Below, one piece after another: positions 11,299 through 23,150 of a stretch of DNA of 64,000 nucleotides (positions are counted from its first letter, which is position 1; each line of letters starts with the position of its first letter). The notes under the pieces were generated by a model. It had not been told where the DNA came from, searched no databases, and saw only the letters and a list, made by a program, of their open reading frames with translations. The stretch comes from Coprinellus micaceus (Eukaryota > Basidiomycota > Agaricomycetes > Agaricales > Psathyrellaceae), in assembly GCA_951394405.1 (NCBI GenBank), contig OX596334.1:1364001-1428000 (forward strand), given 5' to 3'. The translations under genes and the position numbers were made by a program.

Positions 11299-13134
11299 GA
11301 TTTTTTGAAACTCCATAGAAATGGTTGTGCCGAAGAAAGAATACTTGCGGTAGGGAGAGTAGATCCAAAGTAGATCTGGATCCTCGACGGGTCTCCTCAT
11401 TTGCGCCTGTATGTGACAAACCAGATCGAGAAAGTTCCGTGTTCAGGTATGTGTTGTGAAGGCGTTGATAGATTTGACACAGGCCTGGACAAGAAGGCAG
11501 ATGCATAACCACTTCTTGTCTTCGGCTCCACAGTTACGTTGGAGAGAACCACCAAGCGGTCGAAAAACCAGGGGCACGCTAAGTCTGCCGGTGCCAATGC
11601 GTTAGCGAAGTCGAAAGGGTATTGAAGAGATGTCGAAATTCTGCTTACTTGTCTTGGAATTTGAAAATGGGGGGTTCTCAATCCCCTGCAGTATGAGGAG
11701 GACGATGATCCCGTCGGGATAGGTAAGGGCACGATCCAGCCGGTGAAATTTTACAATGAGAACGAGAACGAGCACCGCCCTCTCGTTCGAAACGGTCAAA
11801 GGATCTGTTCACTTGAATATCGAAATCAGAACACCCTTTCTGTCAATCATCCGACCATCCAGGCCGCAATAGTTCTGGTAAGTCTTAATTAAGATGGGAG
11901 GGTGGTTGAATTTCGAGCACAGAAGCCGTGTGTCGTGCCGGGAGACACCCTCAGCAACGTGGAGGTCGGAGCTAGGGCGATTCGCCCTCGACCCCCCGAC
12001 GCTTGACGTGCTTGGATTCCCCGCAGAGGAGGGGCGAGGTGGGATGGCATCCTCAAGTCCCTTCCGAGCCTGGAGAATCGGAGGACAACCGTCAACCACA
12101 AATTGCATAATCCTCGGCGCACCCACGTACCGTCCGTCCCACACATCACTTCCCATCGCGTCGCTATGTTTATGTTGGTCAGAACCCCTCCATTTCCGAC
12201 ATCCTGCTTGCCAAGTTCCGAAATCTCAGTCTTCCTTCCAAATCAATACTCTCGAGTACGCTAGAAGCCCTCGCTAACAGTTCTCGTGGCTGAGCGAGGA
12301 TCCAGGTCCTACCCCCACTCGGGGTCTGGGCTTGTCCAGCGGCGGTGGGTGTCTGTCGAAGTACCGTTAGGGTTCCCTCTGCATTCCTAATGTTGCCATA
12401 AACGAGATGCTTCAACTGAAAAATTTCAGCTCTAGCAATCGAAGGGGCGGTGTAGCGCAGGACTCAGAAGCGATGGCTGGGATGCTGTCCCAGCTGTAGT
12501 TGAACCTCCTGCCATAAGTCTTGCCGTTCCGCCAGAAACAAGACGCGTACTCCCCCCGAGCGCGCGGTGAATGTACATGGCTGACGGCACCGAGGCTGCT
12601 GCGGCTAGGAGGTAGTCGGCCAATGGCAAAGAACGGCACCCCAACCCTCCGCCGAGTCTTGCCCAATCAGATTGAGTGTTGGGACTTATGTTATGTTCGA
12701 GTCGGAGAAGCGTTTAAGGGAACTTCACAGAAAAGCGACGATCCTGCGAACTGGGTAAGTTTACCTTATGGCTCTGTCAGGAATGTGTGTAAGGAAGTGC
12801 CTCCGATTGTTGAGCACCGAAACACCGCATTTTCAATTAACCTTCGTGGAGAGGCTTGGGGGTAGTCCAGAGTGTGGTGCTCCACAAAGAAGCGAAGCCA
12901 TGAGGAGAAAGGAAAAAGGCTCGCATAATCGACGACCCAGTATAGCCGCAGAGATGTACGGATGGTGGGTAGTTGCGGCTGCAAAACTGGTCTGGCGAAT
13001 GGTGCCACAATGCACGTTTGGGTTGTCTGCAAGAGAACGCGTGAGCACTGTGTAGATAATATTGCAAGTGTATGAAAGATAGTATCATGGTTGGTACGGA
13101 AAGTGTCACCTGCTGCCCGTCGCCCCAGCCTCGT
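11299..13134. other. 1.8 kb without a gene I can define
   Basis: Several short minus-strand reading frames occur here, for example around 11397-11799 (FDRLVVLSNVTVEP) and 12179-12415 (MKHLVYGNIRNAEG). They have some protein-like composition and possible splice sites at about 11658 and 11602, but I could not assemble a consistent gene or recognise a family. This may be a decayed gene; otherwise it is intergenic. Confidence 0.3.
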
Positions 13135-14616
13135 TTATCCGCGCCAGTAATTGGGCTTGATGAACGGCATAGGGGTAACGACGGCCTTCCTCAGCTTATT
13201 ACGGACGTCTACCTCGACCTCGGTTCCCTTTTTGTGGAACCCATTCTTGATATAACCCATGGCGATATTTTTGCCAACGGTGGGCGAAGGGATGCCGGAA
13301 GTCACAACACCGATTTGTTCCTTCTCAGCCCCAATGATCTTCGCTCCCTCTGACATGGGCAAGTCAGCCAGGAGCTATGCCGATAGCATAAAGGACTCAC
13401 GTCGCGCAGGAGCGCCCTCAATAACCAGGCCCACACGGCGGCGAGGAGGACCTTCCTTCAGGTGCTTCCTCACAGCCTCAGCACCGATAAACGTGCCGCT
13501 CTCCTTCCTGTCTTTACCAATGACCCAGGTGAGCCCAGCTTCAACGGGAGTGGTGGTCTCGTCAAGGTCGTTGCCGTACAGGCACATACCTGCCTCCAGG
13601 CGCAAGCTGTCTCGGGCCCCAAGGCCGGTGAGCTGGATAGGGTCCTTCGAAAGGAGCTTGGCGACCTCAACAGTTTGCGACGGAGGGATAGAGATCTAAG
13701 AAGCAAGATAAGGCTCCAAGACAACTAAAGATAACTGCCACTGACTTCAAATCCGTCCTCCCCAGTGTACCCTCCGCGTGCAACGTGAAGGTTGAACCCT
13801 TCAATCGGTACGAAGGCAGACTTGCCGAAGGTCAGCTGCCGAAGGTCGAAAGAGGTGAGGCTTTGAAGGTACGAAGCGGCTTCGGGACCCTGCAAAGCCA
13901 AAAGGCCCCAGTCCTCGAGGACTTCCATCTCCACGGGGCCTGCCTTGCCCTGCTCGCTGGCGTTCCACTCCGCGAGCTTCTCCTGGAAGTGGGCTAGATC
14001 GCGGTCCCTCCGACCGGCATTGGTAACAACATAGTAAGCATCCTTTGCGTGTTTGGTAATGATGGTATCGTCGATAATACCACCTTTCTCGTTCAAAAGG
14101 ACAGAGAGGGTTGATGAGTAGGAAGGGAGAGTGGAGAGTGAGGAAGGCGTGAGCCATTCGAGGAACTGTGTAGCAGTTGCGCCACGAAAGCTGCACTAAA
14201 CTCAGCACCATGGTCCAGAAATATGACGCGTTAGATACGCACTTCGACTGAACCATATGCCCCACATCGAACAACCCGACCTTCTGACGCACATGGTTAT
14301 GGCTGGCGACTACACCCGTTCAGTGAGTGAAAGACAGCCTCTGAGAAATATAGTCACCTTGTCCGACGTCACCGTATGCGAGAGGCATAGAGTAGCCTGC
14401 AAAGGGCACCATCTTGGCGCCATTAGACACATGGAAGTCGTACAATCCAGTTTTCCTGAGCTAGAGAGGGAATAATTAGCAACACCCTTCCCTCCAAGTA
14501 CCCAACTGGCATCCTACCGGCGTCGAGGAGGCAGCATATCCCCTGGCCAGTGTCCTCTGGACGCTGCTCGCCCGTAGGCACCTCTGGACAGCAGAAAATG
14601 AGCGAAGGAATGCCAT
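13135..14616 (-). CDS. GCV1: aminomethyltransferase, glycine cleavage T-protein (407 aa)
   Basis: Six exons: 14616-14518, 14460-14358, 14309-14243, 14190-13746, 13695-13401 and 13349-13135. The frame closes to 408 codons. The first exon encodes a basic, serine-rich mitochondrial presequence ([15 protein letters not shown]). Then come [48 protein letters not shown] and the C-terminal barrel domain with SGIPSPT and IAMGYI. These are diagnostic for T-protein, which transfers the methylene group from aminomethyl-lipoyl H-protein to tetrahydrofolate in the mitochondrial glycine cleavage complex. The length matches the family. It reads opposite to the divergent coronin gene, with starts about 225 bases apart. 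Confidence 0.96.
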
Positions 14617-14842
14617 GGTCGTCGACAAACCCGTGCGGAGGGCCGAACCGTGCGGCGGCTATTGCCCCTGTTAAGTAGACCCTAACCCCAGTACGGAGCC
14701 CCTAACCACAGGTTCAATCTCGTCGCCATCATGGATGCTGGCGACAGTGACGCGCTCGCTGTGCAACTCTCTTTCTTACCACCATCGCCATCGTCGACGA
14801 CGTGCTCGACAGCTTCCACGACACATACTCACCGGCTGCGCC

Positions 14843-16715
14843 ATGTCTCGATTTGTCAGGGCTTCCAAATACCGGTAAGATCTAATCCATCGTTATCGGG
14901 TGCGCTCGACGTTCATGGAGGTGGTGAAGCCACGTCTTCGGGCAGAATGCGAAGAAGGAGTACGGCTACGAAAACGTCAAAGTGACGAACAGTGCATGGG
15001 ATACCAACATTGTGTCGGCTTCAGGGGTGAGTGGGCACTCGGCTTGTAAGGCGCCTAATTGCTGAACGTCGAACTAGCAATATATTAGCGTCAATTGGAA
15101 CTCATCGGGCGGTGGAGCGCTCGCTATACTGCCCCTCCCTTCCCCCTTCCATGCCATCAATGGTTTCCCTCACAAGCTCCCCGACAGCCTCCCCCTGGCG
15201 CGTGGACACACCGCTACCGTCTTGGACACCGATTGGTCCCCCCACAACGACTCGATCGTGGCTTCCGGCGCTGAGGATGGCAAGGTCATGATCTGGAAGG
15301 TCGAGGCTTCTACTTTTGAAGGATGGGGAACTGAAGGCTGGGAGCCTGTGGACCACGACCCCGTGCTAAGAATCGATGCTTCTGCCAGGAAAGTTGGCCA
15401 AGTCCTCTTCCATCCTACCGCCTCAAACGTTCTTGCCACGGCATCCGGTGACTCTCTGGTCAAGTTATGGGATCTTGCCAACCCAGAGGATCCTCGATCT
15501 GCCCTTACTGGACACGGGGATATCATCCAGAGTGTCGCCTTCAATTCCACTGGTACCCTCCTCGCGACTACTTGTAGGGACCGCAAGTTGCGACTCTTCG
15601 ACCCCCGTGCAGGCAGTGACGCTGTGCGTGTCAACGACGGTCACAGTGGTATCAAGGGCTCGCGCGTTACCTTTATGGGTGATCTCGACCGTATCGCGAC
15701 CACTGGCTTTAGCAAGATGTCCGAGCGTCAAGCCGGGATCTGGGAGCTCGGCAGTCTCAACAGCCTGAAGACCATCTCCCTCGACCAGTCAGCTGGTGTC
15801 GTTATGCCTTTCTGGTCCGACAACAACATCCTCTTCCTCGGTTTGTGGTCCTCACTCGTTCAGTGTACCGCATCAATTGACCCCCATCCTCTATAGCTGG
15901 CAAGGGAGATGGCAACATTCGCTACTACGAGTACGAAACCGACTCTCTATACTCTCTTTCCGAGTATAAATCCTCCGACCCCCAACGAGGAATGTGCTTC
16001 CTGCCTCGCCGAGCCCTCAACGTCTCCGACTGTGAAATTGCCCGGGCGTACAAGGTCCATGGCTCTTCCATCGAACCCATCGCCTTCATTGTACCACGAA
16101 AGGTGAGTATTCCCTTCACGTGTCCAGCTAATGATACCGTCGCTCACATATACCCACTTACAGGCTGACTCCTTCCAATCGGATATTTTCCCTGATGCCC
16201 CTTCTATCGAGCCCTCTCTCTCCGCTTCCGAATTCTTCAATGGCAAGACCGCGCCGGCCAATTACATCAGTCTCGCAGACGGTTCCACTGTCTCTGGCAG
16301 CAAGCCCGCCAGCCTGCCACCTCTGGCTACCCCCACTGCTACTCAGCCCACGCGGACATTCAGCGCGTCAGCTCCCTCGCCGGCTCCTGCACCCGAGCCC
16401 GTTCGTTCCTTCGCCCCTCCATCTGAGCCTACACCTGTCACGCCAAGGACTGCTAGCCCTGTGGTGGAACGATCATCCACCAACAGCAACTACGAAGCGG
16501 TACGTGGACCTTTTGAGCATTCGCAACTTCGACCAGTACTGACCTTGTTCTCTTTCCATCTTCTTCTGCCTCGTAACCAGACTGTCCTCAAAGAAGAAAA
16601 CACCAAACTCACGGTTGAACTTCGCGAAGCCCGGGAGAAGATTCGCAATCTCGAATTGCAAGTCGAATCCTTGAGGGCCAACGCCCGCAAGGCTGCTGCG
16701 CTTCTCGACTCATAA
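14843..16715 (+). CDS. CRN1: coronin, actin-binding WD40 protein (522 aa)
   Basis: Exons 14843-14874, 14930-15026, 15078-15840, 15897-16102, 16164-16499 and 16581-16715, total 523 codons. The start MSRFVRASKYRHVFGQ is the typical coronin N-terminus. WD repeats follow (ATVLDTDWSPHND, LATASGDSLVKLWDL, LATTCRDRKLRLFDPR), then the coronin extension with DGNIRYYE and KVHGSSIEPIAFIVPRK, a proline/serine-rich linker, and a C-terminal coiled coil (EENTKLTVELREAREKIRNL) that oligomerises the protein. Coronins act at cortical actin patches with Arp2/3 and cofilin. All introns are 51-81 bases. Confidence 0.96.
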
Positions 16716-17133
16716 GAGCATGTGAGATATCCCCCGACACGTCCTTAACCTCGAAACCCGTTATCTCCTCGAATCTGGCACGCTTCAATGAAACTCGGTA
16801 ATTGCGTTGTATAATTCCCACTTCTCGAATCTGGTTGGATGTTGTTGTAATGAATGTTATCGTTGATCTGTCCACGTACACAAGAAGAAGCCCTGACCCC
16901 TTCCCCGCACGAAAGGCCGAAGCAACTCCAAAGCATACGCCACCCACCCAAACACATTTATCCGTTCTATTCCCCGACCTCACTCGACCTCAATTCACTT
17001 TAAGCGCCAGTCCTACTTGAGCGGGGCAGGGATCAATATTTATGCCTTTCCCATCGAGAGTTAGTCTACAAAGGTGTGTGTCTACCAATTACAATTTCGC
17101 CTTTGAATGTGTCAACGCCAGAGTCGCACGCGC
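16716..17133. other. convergent intergenic region
   Basis: Space between the 3' ends of the coronin and quinone reductase genes. It should hold both 3' UTRs; no coding signal seen. Confidence 0.5.
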
Positions 17134-18082
17134 TCACTGGGAAGACTCAACCTTGGCAGGCTCGATTTTGACACGGGAGAGGATGGTATAGAACTGTTTT
17201 CCCTGAGCCTGAGCAATCTCGATCTCGAGTGGGCTGGGCTGGCGGGAGCCGTCACCGCCGGCGAGAGTACCAGCACCCCATGGCGAGCCTAGCAAACCCC
17301 AAATGTTAGCAATTTGTCCAAGCCCTCTGGAGCAGAAACGCATAGTTCGACATACCACCGTGGACCTCCTCAATGTTGCTCATCTGCGGGAAGGCACTGT
17401 AGTAACCGAAAGGCACGAAAAGGATGCCGTGATGCGCGAATGTGGAGAGGGTGTTCATTGCGGTAACTTCCTGACCGCCACCAAGCGACGCAGTGGAAAC
17501 GAAGATTCCAGCGTATTTGCCACCCAGGGAGCCTGCCGCCCAGAGGTACCCGGTAGCGTCCCAGAATGCCTGTAGCTGGCGTGAGCGAACCTTCCATAGT
17601 TTGAATAGCGTGCACGCACCTTGAGCTGGGCGGGCATAGACCCATAACGAGTGGGGATTCCAAAGAGGTATCCGTCGTATTCCTTGAGAGTCTCTGCAGT
17701 CGCAATTGGGTAGTCTGGCTTGGGAGGGGCGCGCATCATCGTGAGGATGTCTTCCGGCAAAGTCTCGGGAACTCTGGGGAAAGAAGACGAATTGAAATCA
17801 TTAGCCCTCTGCCTTCTTTCCTCTAGCGGGCCTGGGGATCCCGTAACAGGTGGTGCTACGACGGCGTGCGTGTTGGGGACCCATGACCGTAGAATGACAT
17901 ACTGGTAAATGTCGGCACTTCCACCTGCAGCGACGATTCCCTCCTTTTCAGCCTCAGCCACTACGTGGAGGCCATCGTCAGCACTGGGGGGCAAGATAAC
18001 ACGAGAATAAGGACGACGTACTCTTGCCGATATGGCCGTAGAGGGTATAGATGATGATAGCAATGCGGGGGCCGGTAGACAT
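17134..18082 (-). CDS. WrbA/flavodoxin-type NAD(P)H:quinone oxidoreductase (213 aa)
   Basis: Exons 18082-18022, 17960-17903, 17773-17620, 17569-17356 and 17288-17134 give 214 codons. The start [25 protein letters not shown] is the FMN-binding flavodoxin motif. Then come [23 protein letters not shown], the glycine-rich [12 protein letters not shown] loop, and [18 protein letters not shown] near the end, all diagnostic for the WrbA/1,4-benzoquinone reductase group. These cytosolic flavoproteins reduce quinones by two electrons; in wood- and litter-decaying fungi they process lignin-derived quinones and protect against redox cycling. The first join creates the conserved Met codon from A|TG. A TATAAAAG box lies about 100 bases upstream. 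Confidence 0.95.
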
Positions 18083-18180
18083 TTTCGACGACGGGTAGCG
18101 AGGCGCGTGAGGACAAGCGAAGACGAAGAGGGTGGACGATGAAGGGGTATTGGAGAGAAAACGGAACGCAGACTCTCCTG

Positions 18181-18188
18181 CTTTTATA
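18181..18188 (-). promoter_or_regulatory. TATA box of the quinone reductase gene
   Basis: TATAAAAG on the minus strand about 100 bases before the ATG at 18082. Confidence 0.5.
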
Positions 18189-19036
18189 CCACGCCCGGAT
18201 ATCTATGTCGGCGGGCGTGGAGAGCCTTCCATCTCCGTGATGAGATCGCCAATCTAATCTACTGCTGTCGGCAATATGGCCTTGTGATATAATTGGAAAG
18301 CAAATACCCACTGAGCAGGCGAATTATGGGTAAACGCGTCCCATTCCAGACAACCTCGGACAATATTTCATGCAGAGCCGTCTCCTCAAGGCTGATTGGG
18401 CGCCGAGAGGGACCTGGACATCAAACCTTCCTGACGTCACCTTACTCAGACGCCGCTGTGCATGTGGCGAGAGGCGCTTGGTATGCAGGTATCGGCGCTT
18501 AAGGTATCCTAGAGAAGGCGGTGGAGAAGAAGTTTTCGTCGCTCTATGTCGCCGTCGTACCCAGATAACCGGAAGAGATACACGTTGGAAGTAGACCAAG
18601 ATGGCATGATTTGGACAGGGTTATGTTCGAATTGAGGAAATACCTCCCACCTGCCAGGTATGCCTGCCACTGCGACACTCGGACACCCAAGAATCACGGA
18701 AGGGAAGTAGTCCTCGGGGTGTGCATTGGACTAACAGGGGAAAGACGACACCACGATATGAAAGCGTGAGCTCACAGGAAATTGGGGCCACAGATCCGGT
18801 TCGGGGAGGATAACGTTGTAGAAGTCCAGCTACGGCGATTGCGCTGACCCATCTTACTTACGCTCAGGGGGGGGGGGCAGACTTTCGTCAGGCATCTTCC
18901 GTCTACGACCTCACCGGTATGCGGGCCCACGGGGTGGGGTCCTGGGGAGCCCAAAAAAAAGTGATTGACACGGAACGGTGAACCTTCAACCGGTCACTAC
19001 GAGACTCGAGTAACGAGGGCTAGGCAACGGCGAGAC
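18189..19036. other. intergenic region, no gene seen
   Basis: About 850 bases between the quinone reductase promoter and the tRNA. Reading frames are short and not protein-like. A run of about eleven G lies near 18867. Nothing else supported. Confidence 0.5.
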
Positions 19037-19041
19037 AAAAA
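19037..19041 (-). terminator. RNA polymerase III terminator of tRNA-Ile
   Basis: Five T in a row on the minus strand, 8 bases after the 3' end of the tRNA. Confidence 0.7.
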
Positions 19042-19049
19042 GGATTCCT

Positions 19050-19122
19050 GGCCAACGTGGGGATCGAACCCAAGACCTTCGCGTTATTAGCACGACGCTC
19101 TAACCAACTGAGCTAGTCGGCC
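19050..19122 (-). tRNA. tRNA-Ile (anticodon AAU)
   Basis: A 73-base cloverleaf. The acceptor stem GGCCGAC pairs with GTTGGCC (one G-U). The D arm is GCTC-AGTTGGTTA-GAGC. The anticodon stem TCGTG/CGCGA encloses loop CTAATAA with anticodon AAT, and the T loop is TTCGATC. No intron. The outer T-stem pair is a mismatch. The internal promoter boxes A (TAGCTCAGTTGG) and B (GGTTCGATCCC) are present, so this looks functional. Confidence 0.95.
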
Positions 19123-19553
19123 GGATAGAGGGACGAGAAAAACGGCGCTTAAGTCCGGCCGCAAGGCCGGCAGCAACTGGCGGCCCCTGTCGCCTGAAGT
19201 GGCCCTTCGTTCTTGAAGTCGGTGCTTCTTGCTTGGAGCTGTGGAATGTACCAAGGATAACCTCGATAGCGGGCCCCGACTCTTGATGCCATAGACTAGT
19301 CATTTCCTGGGTTAGGACCGTGGATTACGGCTAAATCATATAGAACAGAGCTACTACATCCCACCCTCTCCGGGAGCACCAACGTTACAGTAAGTAAACC
19401 AAACAATAGTGTACACTAAGTAAGAAGGGAAGTGGATACGGGTACGGGGACTAGTTATACAAGAGATCCTTCGAATAGATAGAGATAACAATCATTAACA
19501 ATAAATCAATCGTTAGGTGCCAGAGAACACCATCGTGCCGTCATGAAGTCGAA
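19123..19553. other. intergenic region
   Basis: Between the tRNA and the 3' end of the DUF6699 gene; no coding or RNA signal seen. Confidence 0.5.
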
Positions 19554-20855
19554 TCACCATCGACTGAGCTCAAGCGAAAAGTAAATCCTCCTGTCTCTCA
19601 AGGAGGTAACCTGGACTCCTTCGAAGCGAAGGTACTCCCCCAACAAGTCCGCTCTAAGCGGCTCGCCGAAGCCATACGCGTGATTCTGTCTGCCCATCCT
19701 CCTCCTCTGAGACTTGAGTACCATCTGAGCTTCATCATTCGAGAGACTAGCATATTCCTCCTGCGTGAGCGGCGCCTGAAAGAAGTCGAAAATGGCGTTC
19801 AGGACATCCCGGAGGGTGACAATAAAGACTGTAGACCCCTCGTGCTCGACGGGCCTGCTACCAGAGACCCGCATGGATCTCCAGAAGGATCGAACAAGCC
19901 GCTGGGATTTCGAGTCCTCGAACTTGATCACGAACCGATCGATGCCACTGGGGGTCGTAGCGAACTGGTCAAGCTCCGACAGTGATAGCCTCGAGCGCGA
20001 ATCAATCAGGGCAGAGGAGAAAGGAAAGGCGATGTTCCAAACAATCCGAGGACTATGGAGGCCACGAACGGTCTTGATCTCTTTGAGAGAGGGTTGGGCC
20101 TTACGTTGATGCTCGCGGTCGGGGAGGTGGCGTGTGTCGTTCTGGGACCCAGGGGACGAATGATACGCGCTGCTGCGGGTTGTGGCAGCCCCGTAGAGAA
20201 ATCCCGCGGGCAATGATGAGGAAGGAGGGTAGTAGGGAGTGCCACCGGGGTAGGCCAGTGGTGCAGGCACTGTGGAATGACCGCCCCCATGGTGCTCGTA
20301 CGCCACCTGAAACCCGTAACCATCATCGTGCCACCTCTTAGACTCGCGGTGATTAGGTGCGCGCGGGTCTTGAGAGTTAAGCGTGGAGAGGACTGGGCGA
20401 GAGGAAGCCTGGAGACTTTCCCGCCGCGACGAAGGGGCTTGTGGAGTCCGAGGATAATGCGAAGGTGGGTCGTGGGGATGATCTCGGTCTGGCCGCTGAC
20501 TGTGACTGGTATCGAGGAGGCCATCTGAGATGGACCGCCGGCGAGAGCGATAGTCGTGGCGGTGATATGGGTCGGCGAGGGACATATTCTGCATCTTAGC
20601 TGTTGCTTCGACCGGCGTTGAGTACCGTCTATCCCGACGACTAGCTACAAGCCCAGGGAATAGAAGATGAGGGCTAGGACAACGGATCAGAGCTTAAATA
20701 TGATTACCTTTGACAGTCCTCACCCCCTTCTTATCGAAGACACCCGATTTCAGAAGTATTCCCTTCGGATTTGGGGCCTTGTCGTGGTGCGGCGAGTTGA
20801 TCTCGTCTGGACTCCGGAGCACGCCAGGTTGAAAGCGAACCTGAACTCGGGACAT
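19554..20855 (-). CDS. DUF6699-domain protein (397 aa)
   Basis: Two exons, 20855-20708 and 20599-19554, joined in frame across a 108-base intron (VKAKMQNMSLAD). The N-terminal half is disordered, rich in arginine, serine, proline and histidine. From about residue 215 a folded domain begins: IVWNIAFPFSSA, then VTLRDVLNAIFDFFQAPLTQEEY, and a final RADLLGEYLRFEGVQ...YFSLEL. This arrangement (a WD.S-PP-like strand, then a DVL-AI helix and a closing strand) is that of DUF6699, a family widespread in basidiomycetes with no known function. A TATA box lies about 105 bases upstream of the ATG, which supports this start over the internal Met at 20594. Confidence 0.8.
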
Positions 20856-20959
20856 TGATGGACGGAAGAAAGGGGTTAGCTGAGGCTGCGAGTGTGAGTG
20901 GTGGAGAGGGAAGAAGTGCGGAATCGTGGGTAGGCGCCCACTCCCCCAAAGCCGCTCCC

Positions 20960-20966
20960 TTTTATA
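20960..20966 (-). promoter_or_regulatory. TATA box of the DUF6699 gene
   Basis: TATAAAA on the minus strand, about 105 bases before the ATG at 20855. The remaining 20967-21348 stretch, up to the 3' end of the next gene, shows no gene. Confidence 0.5.
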
Positions 20967-21348
20967 TGACGTTGTGCGGATGATTGACTTGGAGGCCAAG
21001 CCACAGTACAACGGTGGACATTGGGCGTTGTGGCCCAATTTCCAAATCCCATGCAACGACAGTCTCTAACTGGTTGCCACATAGGCCCTTTCCTGGCCCA
21101 ATCGCATTGACAATGATAGGTTGCGTTGCGAGTCCCTTTGCGATGGTAGGGCAGACGACAAAGAAAGGAAGATGAAACGATTTCAGTGTCGTCATGATGG
21201 GAGTTCAACATTCGAACAGTTTTGATGAAGATCTTATCTTATCACCCGGGGCCAGGGTAAGTACCTAATTACATACAGTATGTGCAAGGTCATGCCAAGG
21301 TTCAGATCTCAGAGGGGAGGCCCAGAGTTACACTGAATATGCCATCCA

Positions 21349-22926
21349 TCAAGCCTCCATCGACCATAGAGGGGACTCGCTGTATTTCTCTACGCCCACG
21401 TCTAGCACAGGCTGAGCCACTTTGCTCAACTCTGGCGGAGCGTTCAACAAAGGCCCGAAAGACGCTCGGATGTGTAACTTCAACCCAGCAAAGCCTCTTT
21501 CCCCCACCGTTCTCCAACCCTCGTCGGAGAGACAAACCACGATGCGCAACGTCTTGAGGCGGGCCCATTCCGAGGTAATGCGAGGCGAAAAGTATTTGTC
21601 CAGAGTCATGAGGAGTTGGACGAGAGCAAAGTCCGTGGCGTCGGCGACACGAAGGCCGATCTCGACGGTCTCGATGGCTGCGCTTTTTACCCTGTCTAGG
21701 CAATATCGAATTTGATTGAAGCACCTTGGGGTATTGGAATCTTGCAAGTTGCACCCCAACGTGAGCTTGCGGATCGCTCCGAGTGAACTGAGGCTATCCC
21801 AAGGGAGGGAGGAATCTGACCCAGATGGTCAATGTTTCTGGGGAGTACGGCGTTTGCATTTCGAGGAGGACATACCTGGATGCAACAGTGTCAAAGTGGA
21901 CAGGGATTCAGAGCACCGTTGAAAAGGGAAACGGACGTTGGTTTCCGAAGAAGAGCTCAGTCGGAGAGACTTCAGACGACCCAAGTTAATATAGCAGTCT
22001 GGGCCCTTCACCCAGTGGACCATCCCACCTCCCGTTCCGTCACAAAACAATTCTTCCACCTCGACCTTATCTTCCAGAATGGCCAGGCTGGACCCGTCCA
22101 TTCCCAGAAAGAAGGGTATCTCGACTTGGGTACGGAGAAGCGGCATAACCTCTGAGAACTTCGTAAGGCAGAGGGACTTGAGAGGCTTCGGCTTGTTGAA
22201 GTACTGAAGGACCCGGGGAGGGAGGTTGGATGAGAGGGTCAAGCGTTCTACTGGCTGGTCCTCTGCTCCGAGGAATCGAACGATCGCTTCTGGAAGACAG
22301 GTTGCGATCACTTTGTCTCCGTTGCTCTGCGAGTTGAAGGACCAACTAGGCGAAGAGATGAGGGATGGGGCATGAAATGCGCCAGCACGGAGCCTGACTT
22401 GTTGGCCTGTGTTGATTGGGCGAATGATGAAGTGGAACGAATCGAGATTTGGGAACCTCTGCGAAAGGAGCCAGCAAGTGGCAGCTTCCTCAGCGATCGA
22501 CGAAGTGTAGCGTATCGAGATACTGCCTTCTTGCTCCCCCTCGTCCGGGTAGGCGTAGGAGTCCTCCACCGAGTCTCCAGGATCGCCGTCCATGGGCGCT
22601 TCTTTTCCGATGGGGCACACTCTCAAGCGCGACTCGATTCGCAGACTCTTGACGAAACCGAAGTAGGATGGGTTGGCTTCGAAGAGGCGCTGGAGTCCTT
22701 CAACAGCACATTCAGTGGTCGAGTCCACCCCATCCGGTGGGCCGCCCACAACGATCTTCGTACGCTGGAAGATGAACCTGCGGGAGGCGAGTGCGAGCCC
22801 CTTTGAAGCTAGCGCAGTGTTCTTGATGGCTTCCAAGCGCTCCCTATCGTCGTGTCCTGTTGATGGATTCAGGTATTCGGCGAGGATGAAAATGAGGAGG
22901 TCGTCCGGGAGGGTTTGGTCGGTCAT
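21349..22926 (-). CDS. F-box-like protein, tandem copy 1 (505 aa)
   Basis: Exons 22926-21876 and 21815-21349, joined in frame (LLHPDSSLPWDSLSSL). The N-terminus (LPDDLLIFILAEYLNPSTG) resembles an F-box. The rest has leucine-rich strands and the motifs NPSYFGFVKSLRIES and LTLSSNLPPRVLQYFN. It is a tandem duplicate of the next gene (23151-24667): both have the same intron position and share NPSYFGFV, EEAATCWLLSQRFPNL/EEAAICWLLSQHFPNL and LPEAI.RFL. Probable SCF substrate receptor by analogy; the F-box is divergent, so this is inference. Confidence 0.82.
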
Positions 22927-23150
22927 GGTGGCAGGCGTTGAACTTGGAGAACGCTCTCTAAATCAAGGTGACATCAAAGCGTTGTAAGCAAACCAAAATA
23001 CGTTGACATGTTGGCATCACCATTGGGCGCTTGATGAGCGCCCGTCGCCGGCGATCATGATATGCATGCCCCTGGATACAAACAGTCCTAAGTACATCCG
23101 TCAGCCAGGCCTATCTATAACTGCCAAGTCGGAACCCTCTAGTGCGAAGT

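Noticed and set aside
18867..18877. Run of about eleven G
   Set aside because: A simple homopolymer, possibly with sequencing length error; no associated structure.
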